A stretch of 13,287 bases of DNA from Clostridia bacterium (GTDB lineage: Bacteria > Bacillota > Clostridia > Oscillospirales > SIG627), in the NCBI GenBank assembly GCA_017453605.1, contig JAFTEP010000211.1, positions 1 to 13,287 of the forward strand. Direction: 5' to 3'. The notes beneath the pieces are model-generated. The model was given only the letters and a program-made list of their open reading frames with translations. It searched no databases and was not told the DNA's origin. The number at the start of each line of letters is the position of its first letter. The stretch's first letter is position 1. Shown here in pieces: positions 5,444 to 12,156 of the stretch. A program made the translations under genes and the position numbers.

Positions 5444-7768
5444 TCAGAAGATACCGCAGGCCTTGATCATGCCGCCTTCAACGGCGGGAAGAACGGTGGC
5501 AAGATAAGTCTGAGGATCGCCGTAGTCGGGACCCCAACCGGACATAGCCTGGAACTGAGCGTTCATCTGATATCCGTAGTCGGGATAGTAAGCGGCATAG
5601 AGGTAGTTGGCTCTGTTTCCGCAGTCGACGAGGACGATCTCGATCGCGCCGTCGGTCGAAGCCTCAACGCTCTGCTTGATGGACTGAGCGCTCTTCTCAT
5701 TGATAGCATTATCGGAACGGTAGGGCCATTCGATCTTGATGGGGTTCTCGGCAGTCGCGGTGATGCCGTCCGCGGCAGCAGCGGCAAGCTCGCTCTTGGC
5801 GTATGCGGGATCATAGAATCCGTCGTATCCGTCGCCGGTGTACGCAGCGGAATCCCAGACCTTGAACTGAACTCCGTCGAAGTCAAGCATAGCCTGCATG
5901 ATCTCGCCGTAGTAGGTTCCGGCCTTGAAGGTCTTGGTCTCTTTGCCGTAGAAATCAACGGTGACGTCAGCGTCGATGGTAACGAAGTTTCCGGGAACGT
6001 AGCTGTTTCTCAGAGAGGTGAGCTTGAGTTCATCTCCGACGGACTGAGCGTTGTAGGAAGCTCTGTCAACGGAGGCAAGGAGAGCTCTGCGGACGTGGAC
6101 GTTCTGGAGAGCGGCGTTGGCTGCGAGAGCCTCGGCGACCGTAAGGGTGGACCTTGCGGCGGTCGCGTCGTTAACGTTCGCATAAGCCTGACGGTTGATG
6201 TTGACGAAACCGATGAAGCTGGTGGCGTCGGTGTCGGTGACGTAGTGATACAGGTCGAACCAGCCCTCGCTCTTGGCAAGCTCAAGAGCCTCGGAGTTGA
6301 GACCGCAGGCGTCGATGGTCTTGTTCTTCATGTCGTTGTAGGCCGTGAGGGAATCGCTGCCGTCGTTGTACTTGAAGGTAAGGGTCTTGGCATTGACGGC
6401 GTCCTTGTTCCAGTAAGAGGGGTTAGCCGTGTAAACGATGGTGTTCTTGGAGGTGAAGTTGCTGACCAGATACGGACCGCAGTAAGCGATGTGGTCGGGA
6501 CCGGTGCCGTAGACGTAGCCTTCGGCCTCGGAATCGAATTCATCGCCGAACTTGCCGCCCTGGCTTGCATAGTAGCTTCTGCAGAGAGGAGCGAAGGGGT
6601 TGTAGCCGAAAATGGAGAGGAAGTAGGGGCAAGCCTCTTCGAGGGTGTAGACGAGAGTCCTGTCGTCAGTAGCTTTCACGCCGACTTCGTCGAACTCGAC
6701 TTCGCCGTCGAGATATTCTCTGGCGTTGACGATGCTGAAAGCGTCTCCGGCAACGAGGCCTTCGAGACCTCCTTTGGAATCGAGGAGGTGCTGGAATCCG
6801 GCGACCCAGTCGTCAGCCTTGACGTCGTCGATCTCTCTGCCCTGGCTGTCGACCCACTTGACGCCTTCACGGATGTGGAAGGTGTAGGTCTTGCCGTCTT
6901 CGGAAACGTCGTAGCCGGTAGCGAGAGCGGGCTGCTGTTCGTTTTCGATGTCATACTCGAGGAGCTGATCGAAGGTGTGGACGAGATACTCGGTGTCGGC
7001 CTGTCTGTAGGTCGCCAGAGCGTCCCAGGTCTGAGGATCCTCGGCGAAAGTGGTGGTGTAGCTGTCCTTGAGGGTGTAGCCCTTGCCGGTCAGATAATCC
7101 TTGACCCACTGTTCGTAGGTGCCGGTGCCCTTGACTTCGTTCCACTTCGCGATCATTTCCGCTCTCTCGGCGGGAAGGATCGGAAGGTCGCTGTCAACGA
7201 CGATGGTCTTGTAGAGACGGTATTCGTCGGCGCCCCAGAGGACGGTGGAGGCGGTCCTGGGAGCGACGCGGCCGATGGCGTAGTTACCGCCGTTGGTGGT
7301 GGTCGGGAGCATCATACCGGAGCCGATCAGTTTGCCCTCGGAAAGAGCGAACAGAACGAAACGCTCGGCGTTGCTGGAAGCCGCGACAGCCTTGTTGTAA
7401 AGGTCGTAGCTCTCGGCAAGGTTCTCGTTATAGAGAGCCCAGGACCAGTCATTGTAGAGGTTGAGGTCAACCTCGCCGCTGAACGAATCCGCAGCAGGAG
7501 CGTTGGGATCGCCTGCGTCCCTGATAGGAGTCGTAGGCCTTGTAGTGGTTGTTTCAGTTTTTGTCAGCGTGATCTCGATCGGACCGCCGACATCTTCAGT
7601 CTGCGCAGGCTCGCTGGTCTGTGCGGACTGGCTTCCGGACGCGGGAGCCGCGCCGGTAGCGGGGGTCGTGCCGGTCTGCGCGGCGGTACCGGTCTTCGCG
7701 GGCTGAGTGCAGGCGACGATACCGATGAGCATTGCGGCGGCAAGAAGCAATGCGAATAGCTTCTTCAT
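5444..7768 (-). CDS. oppA: Oligopeptide-binding lipoprotein, AmiA/OppA (SBP family 5) type, apparently circularly permuted
   Basis: Extracytoplasmic lipid-anchored receptor that captures peptides and delivers them to OppBC; 774 residues. Seen: signal peptide with lipobox IVAC and lipidated Cys20; a Thr/Ala/Ser/Gln/Pro-rich spacer to about residue 62; a segment at about 100-212 resembling the C-terminal part of AmiA-type proteins (YDLYNKAVAASSNAERF at 121-137, LPTTTNGGNYAIGRVAPRT at 154-172, LYKT, then ERAEMIAKWNEVK); then the usual N-terminal core (DPQTWDALATYRQADTE at 244-260, GYDVSEDGKTYTFHIREGVKW at 285-305, and on through YCGPYLV and ALLASVDRASYNAQ). It ends at SGWGPDYGDPQTYLATVLP plus 14 residues, where family members normally continue for over 100 residues. 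No remnant follows the TGA in any frame. GGAGG lies 10 nt before the ATG. Strong SBP family call; the permutation is my inference. Confidence 0.92.
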   Translation of the reverse strand: MKKLFALLLAAAMLIGIVACTQPAKTGTAAQTGTTPATGAAPASGSQSAQTSEPAQTEDVGGPIEITLTKTETTTTRPTTPIRDAGDPNAPAADSFSGEVDLNLYNDWSWALYNENLAESYDLYNKAVAASSNAERFVLFALSEGKLIGSGMMLPTTTNGGNYAIGRVAPRTASTVLWGADEYRLYKTIVVDSDLPILPAERAEMIAKWNEVKGTGTYEQWVKDYLTGKGYTLKDSYTTTFAEDPQTWDALATYRQADTEYLVHTFDQLLEYDIENEQQPALATGYDVSEDGKTYTFHIREGVKWVDSQGREIDDVKADDWVAGFQHLLDSKGGLEGLVAGDAFSIVNAREYLDGEVEFDEVGVKATDDRTLVYTLEEACPYFLSIFGYNPFAPLCRSYYASQGGKFGDEFDSEAEGYVYGTGPDHIAYCGPYLVSNFTSKNTIVYTANPSYWNKDAVNAKTLTFKYNDGSDSLTAYNDMKNKTIDACGLNSEALELAKSEGWFDLYHYVTDTDATSFIGFVNINRQAYANVNDATAARSTLTVAEALAANAALQNVHVRRALLASVDRASYNAQSVGDELKLTSLRNSYVPGNFVTIDADVTVDFYGKETKTFKAGTYYGEIMQAMLDFDGVQFKVWDSAAYTGDGYDGFYDPAYAKSELAAAAADGITATAENPIKIEWPYRSDNAINEKSAQSIKQSVEASTDGAIEIVLVDCGNRANYLYAAYYPDYGYQMNAQFQAMSGWGPDYGDPQTYLATVLPAVEGGMIKACGIF

Positions 7769-7904
7769 TGTGGTTTTTCCTCCTTAAAAATGTATATTGA
7801 ACAACGGTCTATCGCCGTGGTCCACAAAATTTGAAGCCGACCCGGATGGGTCAGAAAACAACGCTTTACTTTATAGACTGGATAGAATGTAGTCGCTGTA
7901 TATG
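7769..7904 (-). promoter_or_regulatory. oppA leader and probable promoter region
   Basis: AT-rich stretch before oppA. Seen on the minus strand: AAGGAGG just upstream of the start; a small hairpin GACCC-ATCC-GGGTC at 7839-7852; GTCTAT and ATAGAC arms (7873-7878 and 7807-7812) enclosing it. The best sigma-A-like boxes I can find are TTGCAT (7902-7907) with TATCCA 17 nt downstream (7879-7884), or TATAAA at 7870-7875 without a -35 box. Neither is convincing. A promoter here is likely because a terminator-like structure lies between the regulator and oppA, but its exact position is uncertain. Confidence 0.3.
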
Positions 7905-7964
7905 CAAAAGAAAAAAGACTCTTATGGATTTTTTGACCAAAAAAGAAACAAAAGCGTCCAGAGT
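7905..7964 (-). terminator. Probable intrinsic terminator of the XRE regulator gene
   Basis: In the minus sense ACTCTGGA (7957-7964) pairs with TCC-ATA-AGAGT (7918-7928, ATA bulged). Inside it TTTTTT-GGTC-AAAAAA forms a second short stem (7929-7944). The structure is followed directly by CTTTTTTCTTTT. It overlaps the last bases before the regulator's stop. The stem is AT-rich and imperfect, so efficiency may be modest. It would separate regulator transcription from oppA. Confidence 0.45.
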
Positions 7965-7965
7965 T

Positions 7966-8298
7966 TCAGGTTGTGTTTTTGTTGCTGCAGTTTTTCATGC
8001 TCAGAAGCGTCTCGATCAATTTCGCAACGAACTGTCTGTCTTCATCGTTAAGCTCATTGAATTTCATAAGAAGTTTTTTTGCATCGTCGTCATACTCAGG
8101 TGCAAAAAACTGCGCCTGTTCGATGCCGAAAAAATCGCAGAGCGCGAAAAACATTGGCATTGACGGAAGACTTTTCCCGGAAGTTATGTTTCCGATGTAG
8201 GATTTGGATTTTCCCAAAGCATAACTGAGGCTGTACTCGGAAATGTTATTCAACAAACGAAGCTGTGTGATCCTCTGTGCTACAAAATTCTCCATCAT
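7966..8298 (-). CDS. Small XRE-family helix-turn-helix transcriptional regulator
   Basis: A 110-residue DNA-binding protein of the XRE/Cro-CI type. Seen: an N-terminal HTH domain at about 7-60, including RITQLRLLNNISEYSLSYAL, the recognition-helix stretch GKSKSYIGNITSGKSLPSM and FFALCDFFGI. A polar C-terminal helix follows (NELNDEDRQFVAKLIETLLSM, about 82-102) that probably dimerises. There is no second domain, membrane segment or peptidase motif. AAGGTGG lies about 10 nt before the ATG at 8298; a second ATG immediately follows at 8295. The gene sits alone between the tldDE terminator and oppA, in the same orientation, within clearly AT-richer DNA than its neighbours. Regulation of oppA is plausible from position only; no operator was identified with confidence. 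It could equally be an unrelated accessory gene. Confidence 0.85.
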   Translation of the reverse strand: MMENFVAQRITQLRLLNNISEYSLSYALGKSKSYIGNITSGKSLPSMPMFFALCDFFGIEQAQFFAPEYDDDAKKLLMKFNELNDEDRQFVAKLIETLLSMKNCSNKNTT

Positions 8299-8472
8299 TT
8301 TTTCAATACCACCTTTGTGTATTCTACCATTTTTCCGACGGATAATAGGATAATCAAAATGGTTAAATTATGCGTTGTATATCGTTTATCGCTCAAAGAG
8401 ACCAATCTAATCGGTTTTCTGATTTTTTACCACGGTTTGCTTTTTTATGCGCAAAAAACCGCCCAGAAATAT
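8299..8472. other. AT-rich intergenic region upstream of the regulator
   Basis: No convincing gene on either strand. On the minus strand TAGAAT (8323-8328) is a fair -10 box about 30 nt before the regulator start, without a recognisable -35. GATAAT occurs twice (8341-8346 and 8349-8354), giving ATTATCC direct repeats on the minus strand that could be regulator contacts. A run near 8430-8460 contains short inverted A/T tracts with no U-tract. All assignments here are weak. Confidence 0.3.
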
Positions 8473-8535
8473 CCAGAAAAACAAAAAACAGCCCCCGGGC
8501 GCCGGTCATAGAACCGGCACGCCACGAAAGCTGTT
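8473..8535 (-). terminator. Strong intrinsic terminator of the amylase-EEP-tldD-tldE unit
   Basis: In the minus sense a long hairpin begins AACAGC (8530-8535) and closes with GCTGTT (8487-8492). Between these arms UUUCG pairs with CGGGG through three U-G wobbles, then GGCG with CGCC and CCGGU with ACCGG, around a UCUAUG loop: about 20 pairs with two small bulges. It is followed at once by TTTTGTTTTTC. The wobble pairs and U-tract exist only on this strand, so it ends the unit upstream of it (tldE stop at 8596). Confidence 0.87.
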
Positions 8536-8555
8536 CAAAAAAACAAATATCAATA

Positions 8556-8589
8556 TTTTTTATTTATGAATTAGATATGAAATAAAAAA
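8556..8589 (-). other. A/T-only inverted repeat just after tldE
   Basis: TTTTTTATTT (8556-8565) and AAATAAAAAA (8580-8589) are perfectly complementary over 10 bp with a 14-nt spacer, starting 7 nt after the tldE stop codon. It has no GC pairs and lies just before the strong terminator. It may add 3'-end protection, or be a chance product of AT-rich DNA. Confidence 0.4.
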
Positions 8590-8595
8590 CTGAGC

Positions 8596-9894
8596 TTATC
8601 TGTCTTCGACCACACCGGTGACTCTCAGGTTTTTGAGCCTCGTTGCCGCGGGAACGACGAAACCGTCGTACTGAACGCACTTATCCGAGAATCTCATGGT
8701 AGGAGCCGCCTCACTCATAGAGCCGGAGACCGAGCCGCCGGTGACGATCTTCACTTCCCCGCCCCGGTGCAGATAGCCGAGCCTGATCTCGCCGGCGATG
8801 TCGCCGCCGATCGGATCGACCTGGAAGCTCGAGAACTCGACGACCTCCAGATAGTCGCCGCTTCTGACGGATGCCATATCCCTGCCTCCGCTGACGCGGA
8901 CGTTGGAGACGATCGAGCTGTCCTTAAGCCCGAGATAGCACGAGAACTGCCTGGAGCCCCAGAAATTCTCGGCGACGCCGTCGCGGATAAGGAATCTGTC
9001 GCGGACGACCGAACCTTCCTCGTCGACGGGGCAGTCCAAAGAGGAATTGGGAAGAGCGGTGAGAGCCTCGAGAGTCAGGCGGTCGCCGTCGCCGGCGGCG
9101 CAGACGGACGAGCCGATCTCGCAGTCGCTGATCTTTCTGAACTTGAAGCCGGCGCTGTGCCTGCTGAGGCAGTAGTCGTAGATCTCGACGGAATCGGAGG
9201 TCGAGAAGACGACGTCGAATTTCTTGAGGTTCGGGGTGGGTTCGGCCTTCAGTCTGTCCCTGCCGAAGCGCATCGCGTCGGCGACGTCGCGGGCGATGCG
9301 GCGCTTGTCGCAGGAGCCGGAGGTCGCATAGCGGTAGAGCTCGATCTCGTGGGAGCCGTTTCTGGCGTTGACGACGAGCTCGAGGGTGGAAGAGGGATAG
9401 ACGCAGGTGTATTCCACTCCGTTGGAGTTCAGGGTGTGACGGGTGACGGAATTGACGAAGATCTCAAAGGAGTTGACGTCCTCGCCGGAGGTCTCCGGGA
9501 CGGAAAGCACGGCGTCGATGAAATCGCCGCTGATCTTTTTCAGATCGACGGGATCGGTCTTCGGAGGGACGGTCACAGGCTTGTCCGCAAGGGTGTAAGC
9601 CGGGTTTTTCACGAGCGCCGCGCGCAAAACCAGGCGCGAGAGCGTCTTTTCGACGGAGGCGTCGTCGGCGGTCGGATAGATCACGCCGGAGGCGCTGCCG
9701 AGAAACTTTTTATCATCTATATATTTATATACCTTCACCGTGTAGGTCCTGACGTCCGACGCTCGGTGCTGATCGAGACGGCGGCGGATAAAGTAAAACT
9801 CCCAGCCGCTCGTTGCGGTCTCGATGAGTTCCCACGCGTCGGCTTTGCACTTTTTCAGTGCCGCAGTGATCTTTTCAAAGCTCTGATTCATCAT
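8596..9894 (-). CDS. tldE: TldE/PmbA-like subunit of the TldD/TldE metalloprotease
   Basis: Non-catalytic partner of TldD in a cytoplasmic zinc protease that degrades unfolded or small peptides; in enterobacteria the pair matures microcin B17 and degrades CcdA. From ATG 9894 it has 432 residues, normal for the family. Seen: two-lobed TldD/PmbA organisation, with an N-terminal part containing TRHTLNSNGVEYTC and a C-terminal part with GSRQFSCYLGLKD, SNVRVSGGRDM and GDYLEVVEFSSFQVDPIGGDIAGEI. No HExxxH is present, as expected for TldE. The frame stays open upstream to a possible start at 9948, but that would overlap tldD by 58 nt. ATG at 9894 overlaps the tldD stop as ATGA, and a second ATG at 9891 is equally possible (GAGG is 5 or 8 nt upstream respectively). 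Translational coupling with tldD is likely. Last gene before the terminator. Confidence 0.88.
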   Translation of the reverse strand: MMNQSFEKITAALKKCKADAWELIETATSGWEFYFIRRRLDQHRASDVRTYTVKVYKYIDDKKFLGSASGVIYPTADDASVEKTLSRLVLRAALVKNPAYTLADKPVTVPPKTDPVDLKKISGDFIDAVLSVPETSGEDVNSFEIFVNSVTRHTLNSNGVEYTCVYPSSTLELVVNARNGSHEIELYRYATSGSCDKRRIARDVADAMRFGRDRLKAEPTPNLKKFDVVFSTSDSVEIYDYCLSRHSAGFKFRKISDCEIGSSVCAAGDGDRLTLEALTALPNSSLDCPVDEEGSVVRDRFLIRDGVAENFWGSRQFSCYLGLKDSSIVSNVRVSGGRDMASVRSGDYLEVVEFSSFQVDPIGGDIAGEIRLGYLHRGGEVKIVTGGSVSGSMSEAAPTMRFSDKCVQYDGFVVPAATRLKNLRVTGVVEDR

Positions 9895-11330
9895 CCCAGC
9901 CTCGCTTTCGTTTTGAGATAGGGGCCGCCGTCGGCGACCTTGACCCATTCCTTGTGTCCCTTGCCGCAGGCTCCGGTGCCGAACACGCCGACTCCGCCGG
10001 ACGCCATGCTGACGTTTCCGAGAAGATCGGGGACGCAGCCGGTCATGACGATCGGGGCGACGACTTTTCCGGTGAGCTTGCCGTCGACGATTTCATAGCC
10101 TCTGGAGGCGATGCACTGGATGCCCCAGTGCTTGGGGTCCTCCATGCCGCTCTCCGAGCCGCTGAGCAGATAGCCGTGTTTGACGGAAGCGATCATTTCG
10201 TCCAGAGTGGAGTCGCCCGGATCGAAGAGGGTGTTGGTCATGCGGGTGTAGACCTTGTGGGCGTAGTTCTCGCGCTTGCCGTTCCCGGTCGGCGAGACTC
10301 CGAGGCGGAGCGCGCTGAGAGCGTCGCAGATGCCCGCCTTCAGGATGCCGTGATCGATCTCGGTCACGTCTCCGGCGAGAGTGCCCTCGTCGTCGAACAC
10401 GAACGCGGTGACGCTCTCGGAGCATTTCGCGCCCTCGTGCATCGTGACAAGATCCGAGCCGACGCGCTTGCCGATGTACTCGGCTCCGAGCGCCCTGTGT
10501 TTAACGAACATATCCATTTCGACGCCGTGACCGAACGCTTCGTGTGCGATCAGTCCCGAAACGTCGGGGTCGGTGATGATCTCGTATTCGCCGGGGACGA
10601 TCTTTCCGGCGTCGAACAGATCCTTCATCACCTTCGGCGCGTCGAGGATCTTTTCGGCGAGACCGTCGAGGATCTCGATCCCGCCGCAGCCGGAAACTCC
10701 CTCGTAGGCGCTCTTCATTTCGCCGCGGGCGTCGGGAGCGTAGATGAAGTAGTTGCCCTCGGTGTAGACGTAACTCTGTCTGAGGAAGCGGTTGGGGGAA
10801 ATGAACATCTTCGAGATGTGTGTCGAGGTGCCGCTGACGGCGCAGTCGAGCGCGCCCTCGACTTCAGAGACACCCTTGTCCGAAATGGCGGTCAAGCGCT
10901 CGACGAGGGCGGAGATATCCGCTTCCTCGGGAAGGATCCCGGCGGGCTTTTCGACGAAGAGCTCGAGCTTTTCGTCGGGCAGGATCCCGGTCGCGTAGGG
11001 CTCGACTCCGGCGGCGGCGAGAGTTTCGAGCTGGGCGTCGAGTTCATAGACGAGCCTATCGAAGGTATCGCGCGGACGTTCGGGATCGAACTCGTTGAAG
11101 GCGTACTCCGCGTAGAGAGAGTTTTTGCAGACTCTGACGACGCAGCCGCGTTCGGTCGTCATATTGGCGTCAGAAACGGACTTGCTCTTCTGCGAGATGG
11201 ACAGCCGGAATCCGACCGAATCGGCGCTGTGGACGCTCGCGTAGTCGTAGCGCGCGCCCAGAAGCCGGACGAGTTCTTTCAGACCCGGAGCGATGGATTC
11301 GAGATAGGGTGAAAACGGTGCTTTTTTCAT
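9891..11330 (-). CDS. tldD: TldD-like zinc metalloprotease catalytic subunit
   Basis: Catalytic subunit of the TldD/TldE heterodimeric protease, 479 residues, close to the usual length. Seen: HEAFGHGVE at 263-271 containing the HExxxH zinc/catalytic motif (His263, Glu264, His268), preceded by PGEYEIITDPDVSGLIA, and the C-terminal GTGACGKG with Cys455, the family's conserved metal-site cysteine region. In this family two histidines and that cysteine hold zinc inside a chamber built with TldE. No signal peptide or membrane segment is visible, so it should be cytosolic. AAGGAG lies about 9 nt before ATG 11330. It follows the EEP gene after 39 nt and is coupled to tldE. No RiPP precursor peptide gene is visible nearby, so general peptide turnover is the safer role. 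Confidence 0.93.
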   Translation of the reverse strand: MKKAPFSPYLESIAPGLKELVRLLGARYDYASVHSADSVGFRLSISQKSKSVSDANMTTERGCVVRVCKNSLYAEYAFNEFDPERPRDTFDRLVYELDAQLETLAAAGVEPYATGILPDEKLELFVEKPAGILPEEADISALVERLTAISDKGVSEVEGALDCAVSGTSTHISKMFISPNRFLRQSYVYTEGNYFIYAPDARGEMKSAYEGVSGCGGIEILDGLAEKILDAPKVMKDLFDAGKIVPGEYEIITDPDVSGLIAHEAFGHGVEMDMFVKHRALGAEYIGKRVGSDLVTMHEGAKCSESVTAFVFDDEGTLAGDVTEIDHGILKAGICDALSALRLGVSPTGNGKRENYAHKVYTRMTNTLFDPGDSTLDEMIASVKHGYLLSGSESGMEDPKHWGIQCIASRGYEIVDGKLTGKVVAPIVMTGCVPDLLGNVSMASGGVGVFGTGACGKGHKEWVKVADGGPYLKTKARLG

Positions 11331-11369
11331 CGCGTTCTTCTCCTTTTTTTGGATTATGTAAAACAGCTT

Positions 11370-12119
11370 TTATAATTCGAGATCTATTTCGAGGCCGAAG
11401 TGATCCGAGGGGTACATACCGCCGGGCTTTTCGGTGATCGTTCTGAGGGACAGAGGCTTCACGAGAGAGTTCACGAAGCAGTAGTCGATGTGCTCGCCGC
11501 CCTCGTCCTGATAGCCGTGAAAGGTGCGGGAAAAATCTCTCGCCGTGACTGCGTTGACGTCGGTGAAGGTCTCGGAAAGGAATCTGTACGCCGGGGTCTC
11601 GACGCCGGAGTTGAAATCGCCGGTCAGAAAGAGCGGCAGTTCGCCGAGGGCGTCGGCGCGCTCTTTTATCAGCTTCGCGCTCTTGAGCTGGTTTTCCTCG
11701 CCGAAGCCGAAGTGAGTGTTCATGAAGGCAAAACGCACGCCCTGCTTCCTGTCGCGAAGGACGACCCAGCAGCACATCCTCTTGTGTCCGAGGGTGTCCC
11801 AGTTCCCGGACTCCTCGTCGGGCGTCTCGGAATACCAGAACCAACCGCGTTTTTCCTCGTCGAAGAGATCCTTCTTCCACAGAAGCGGAGCGCTCTCCGG
11901 CCAGTGAGTGAGGGTGCGGTACTTGTTGAAGATCACGTATTTATCGCCGTAATCGCGGTTCAGGAAAGGCTCCCACTTCGGGGTGTTCTCCTGAAAGCCG
12001 ATGATATCGGGATCGATGGCGTCGACGACCGACTTCAGGCGCGGCGCGCGCTCGGCGATCGAGTTGCCGTTCGGGTCGTCGATGGAGCGGATGTTGAAGC
12101 TTATGACTTTGAGTTTCAT
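11370..12119 (-). CDS. Endonuclease/exonuclease/phosphatase (EEP) family hydrolase
   Basis: Metal-dependent phosphoesterase of the EEP (exonuclease III/DNase I/sphingomyelinase-like) superfamily; 249 residues, one domain. Seen, in canonical order: SFNIRS with Asn9, GFQEN with Glu44, NTHFG with His136, TGDFNS with Asp168 and Asn170, HIDYCFV with Asp212, and SDHFGL with Asp239 and His240. All expected catalytic and metal-binding positions are present. There is no signal peptide, so it is probably cytoplasmic. The many aromatic residues around WFWY and the HIDY motif fit small-molecule or nucleic-acid phosphodiesterases, but the substrate cannot be told from sequence. AAGGA lies 7-8 nt before ATG 12119. 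It follows the amylase gene by 37 nt and precedes tldD by 39 nt, so it is likely co-transcribed with both. Confidence 0.88.
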   Translation of the reverse strand: MKLKVISFNIRSIDDPNGNSIAERAPRLKSVVDAIDPDIIGFQENTPKWEPFLNRDYGDKYVIFNKYRTLTHWPESAPLLWKKDLFDEEKRGWFWYSETPDEESGNWDTLGHKRMCCWVVLRDRKQGVRFAFMNTHFGFGEENQLKSAKLIKERADALGELPLFLTGDFNSGVETPAYRFLSETFTDVNAVTARDFSRTFHGYQDEGGEHIDYCFVNSLVKPLSLRTITEKPGGMYPSDHFGLEIDLEL

Positions 12120-12156
12120 TTTTTGTTCCTTTCTGTGTTACGCCGTCGCGGCGGGA

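Noticed and set aside
5386..5446. Frameshift explaining the short OppA C-terminus
   Set aside because: The other frames hit stops within a few codons (TGA, then TAA), and the spacer holds no SBP-like coding remnant; the missing segment is instead found at the N-terminus.
6095..7759. Long plus-strand open frame (554 codons) opposite oppA
   Set aside because: It is the antisense shadow of a codon-biased gene: Val/Glu/Gly/Asp-rich, no domain, no ribosome binding site, and the minus frame has clear SBP motifs and a lipobox.
7805..7878. Riboswitch or T-box in the oppA leader
   Set aside because: Only a 5-bp hairpin and 6-nt distant arms are visible; no conserved riboswitch core was recognised.
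7831..8163. Plus-strand 110-codon frame overlapping the XRE gene
   Set aside because: No ribosome binding site and no family resemblance; the minus strand gives a clear HTH protein with AAGGTGG upstream.
8767..9921. Plus-strand open frame (384 codons) opposite tldE
   Set aside because: Same shadow pattern; no recognisable motif and no start signal.
9895..9948. N-terminal extension of tldE
   Set aside because: The extra 18 residues (Arg-rich) overlap tldD coding sequence; the ATGA junction at 9891-9894 is the more natural start.
9954..11312. Plus-strand open frame (452 codons) opposite tldD
   Set aside because: Antisense shadow; low-complexity Asp/Val/Glu/Arg composition, while the minus strand carries HEAFGH and GTGACGKG.
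12141..12155. Terminator between the amylase and EEP genes
   Set aside because: CGCCG-TCG-CGGCG is a short palindrome, but no U-tract follows it in the minus direction.
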